Assembly (NCBI GenBank): GCA_014649355.1
Contig: BMSW01000007.1
Span: 124,001 to 188,000, forward strand
DNA: 64,000 nt
From: Streptomyces althioticus
GTDB taxonomy: Bacteria > Actinomycetota > Actinomycetes > Streptomycetales > Streptomycetaceae
Direction of reading: 5' to 3'
Of this stretch, positions 62,724 to 64,000 are shown one piece after another. Made by a program: the position numbers and the translations under genes. Each line of letters opens with the position of its first letter. Position 1 is the stretch's first letter. The notes under the pieces were generated by a model. It was not told the DNA's origin, searched no databases, and saw only the letters and a list, made by a program, of their open reading frames with translations.

Positions 62724-63230
62724 ATGGGCTACTGGGGTTATTTCGTCGTGGGCCGCGCGGAGCGGCCGCTGGCCGCACTGGACGCGCTGGCCGGTACGGC
62801 CGGGGAGCTGACCCTGCGCACCGAGGCCCCGGACGGCTGGCAGGTGTGGGAACTGCCCGGCCGCGAGGGCGAGCTGGGCAGCATGAACGAACTGGCGAAG
62901 GAGACGGGCGCGCCCGCGCTGTTCGGCTACGTGATGGCCGGCGAGTGCGTGGCCGTGGAGGCCGCGTCCCCCGAGAGCGGGGTGTGGACGGCCTGCTTCG
63001 GCCGGGACGCGATGGCCGGGTACCTCGACGGGCGCCAGGAGGGCCTCACCGTCGACGACTACTTCCTGGAACCGGCCGACGCCGCCGAGCGGGCCGTCTT
63101 CTGGGCCGAGGAGGCCGGGCGCGAGGTCGCCGCCGAGGACGTCCTGGAGGTGCTGACCGCCGACCCCGGGCCGATGGCTGAAAACGGTTTCTTCCGGCTG
63201 CTCGACCGGTTGCGCGTGGTGCCCGAGTGA
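62724..63230 (+). CDS. Hypothetical cytoplasmic protein
   Basis: 168 residues, ATG at 62724 behind a GGGGGGAA stretch. Acidic, no signal or membrane segment. Features: MGYWGYFVVGRAERPL at the start, WQVWELPGREGELG, PALFGYVMAGECVAVEAASP and FFRLLDRLRVVPE at the end. Common in Streptomyces as an unknown protein; no domain recognised. Good third-position bias. Confidence 0.85.
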   Translation: MGYWGYFVVGRAERPLAALDALAGTAGELTLRTEAPDGWQVWELPGREGELGSMNELAKETGAPALFGYVMAGECVAVEAASPESGVWTACFGRDAMAGYLDGRQEGLTVDDYFLEPADAAERAVFWAEEAGREVAAEDVLEVLTADPGPMAENGFFRLLDRLRVVPE

Positions 63231-63337
63231 CACTCCCGGCTTGTCGCACGCAGTAAGGGGAAATGCGGGCTCCGTGAGGGACGACGCCCGTCAAGGCCTC
63301 ATCAGGGGGCCTGCGGGATCCGCAGAGGGAGGCGTGC

Positions 63338-63916
63338 ATGAGCCTGGAGGAACTGATCGCACAGGCCGACGAGCGCGGACTGGCCGTCAGCGGGGTGGCT
63401 TGTTTGGATCGGTGCGTGCCGCTGCTGGGCGGTGACGACGAGGCGCTGCGGCCGCTGTGGGGCACCCTCGCCGGGGGTCCCTCCGACGGCGACTGGGGCG
63501 AGGTGCTCCAGCAGACGCGCGAGAAGCTGGACGCGGCGGCGGACGAGGCCGCGGCCGGCGGCGCCGGCGAGGCGGCGGAGCTGGCGCGGGGCATGCTCGC
63601 CACCGCCCCCCTGGACCGGTCCGGGACGGCGCTGCGGCAGTGGGCCGACCGGTGCTCGGCCGACGCGCTGCGGATCCACCAGTTGCTGGACGGCGCGGGT
63701 GACGCCGGCGCCACCGACCTGACGGCCGCCCGCCGTGAGGGCCGCAGGGACGGGCTGTCGCCGCTGCTCGCCGCGGAACTGCGGCGGCAGACCGCCGTCC
63801 TGGAACTCGTCGCCGCCCACGGAGCGGCCGGACTGCGCGGCGCGCTGGAGGTGTCCACGGAAGGGCGCCGGGTGCTGCGCGCGGCGGTCTCGCGCCGCAG
63901 CCGCCGCGATGCCTGA
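63338..63916 (+). CDS. Hypothetical alpha-helical protein
   Basis: 192 residues, ATG at 63338 with GGGAGG 5 bases upstream. Predicted mostly helical and acidic until the basic C-terminus (RRVLRAAVSRRSRRD). Contains ACLDRCVPLLGGDDEALRPL and LLDGAGDAGATDLTAARREG. No known domain. The next ORF begins eight bases before its stop. Confidence 0.82.
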   Translation: MSLEELIAQADERGLAVSGVACLDRCVPLLGGDDEALRPLWGTLAGGPSDGDWGEVLQQTREKLDAAADEAAAGGAGEAAELARGMLATAPLDRSGTALRQWADRCSADALRIHQLLDGAGDAGATDLTAARREGRRDGLSPLLAAELRRQTAVLELVAAHGAAGLRGALEVSTEGRRVLRAAVSRRSRRDA

Positions 63917-64000
63917 CACGACGTCGGAGCTTCGGGTCGAGGACGTGCGGCGACGGCCCTGTGAGTGTCCTGGGGCGGTCGTGCACCCGTTGTGGGGAAC
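63909..64000 (+). CDS. Start of a further ORF running off the window
   Basis: ATG at 63909 overlaps the preceding gene by eight bases and stays open to the edge (30 codons: MPDTTSELRVEDVRRRPCEC...). Too short to identify; the overlap and codon use suggest a real gene in the same operon. Confidence 0.4.
   Translation, partial: MPDTTSELRVEDVRRRPCECPGAVVHPLWG

Overview
The window is chromosomal DNA of a Streptomyces-type actinomycete. The evidence is very high GC with near-saturated G/C at third codon positions, many GTG starts, widespread 4-base ATGA/GTGA gene overlaps and the gene content. From memory, the order purN-purH ... folD ... mdh ... glyA ... trpS ... sdhCDAB matches the conserved core arm around SCO48xx of S. 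coelicolor. I see no insertion sequence, integrase, tRNA, rRNA or CRISPR array. Most of the window is core chromosome with short lineage-specific insertions.

Layout. 1-4.2 kb: an XRE/ECF-sigma-like fusion regulator (5' part only), a DUF6350 membrane protein and a small membrane protein. 4.2-6.4 kb: purN-purH. 6.4-10.1 kb: leftward genes for a secreted protein, a Ser/Thr kinase with an extracytoplasmic lytic-transglycosylase-like domain, its coupled FHA-winged-helix partner and a Pro-rich membrane protein. 10.4-15 kb: folD with a DUF3017 gene, a membrane-tethered XRE protein, and mdh behind a double palindrome. 15-18.1 kb: three unrecognised genes, two of which share a 12-residue motif. 18.4-26.1 kb: a choline/glycine-betaine operon (aldehyde dehydrogenase, choline dehydrogenase, OpuA-type ATPase, fused permease, binding lipoprotein). 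26.1-30.3 kb: AhpD-like protein, MocR regulator, a repeat-rich hypothetical protein, and a lipoprotein/ATP-grasp pair resembling E. coli ygiBC. 30.4-32 kb: glyA preceded by a ZTP (pfl) riboswitch. 32-36.1 kb: a secreted protein, an ECF sigma/anti-sigma-like pair, trpS and a 2H phosphoesterase. 36.2-41.2 kb: decaprenyl-phosphoryl-arabinose type genes (dprE2, dprE1, PAP2, UbiA, GtrA) plus a YihY protein. 41-44.1 kb: D-Ala-D-Ala carboxypeptidase and a metallophosphoesterase. 44.5-49.2 kb: OmpR-type two-component system divergent from an MMPL exporter. 49.3-51.1 kb: TetR, DCC-family and membrane protein genes with two TetR-type operators. 51.4-56.4 kb: MFS exporter, flavin monooxygenase and a NarL-type two-component system, tied together by a shared palindrome and carrying a triplicated 155-bp coupling module between kinase and regulator. 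56.6-60 kb: sdhCDAB. 60.2-64 kb: OHCU decarboxylase, GH20 hexosaminidase and small unknown proteins.

Themes. One-carbon/purine metabolism (purN, purH, folD, glyA) is linked by the ZTP riboswitch, since PurH consumes ZMP (AICAR). Osmoprotection is covered by the betaine operon. Cell-envelope functions recur: the DPA pathway, DD-carboxypeptidase, the kinase with its muralytic-like domain, and hexosaminidase. The most unusual structures are the three 155-bp repeats at 54.66-55.13 kb, each carrying a 52-codon ORF chained by ATGA overlaps between histidine kinase and response regulator, and the shared IGRADNSSFAFG motif at 16.7 kb.
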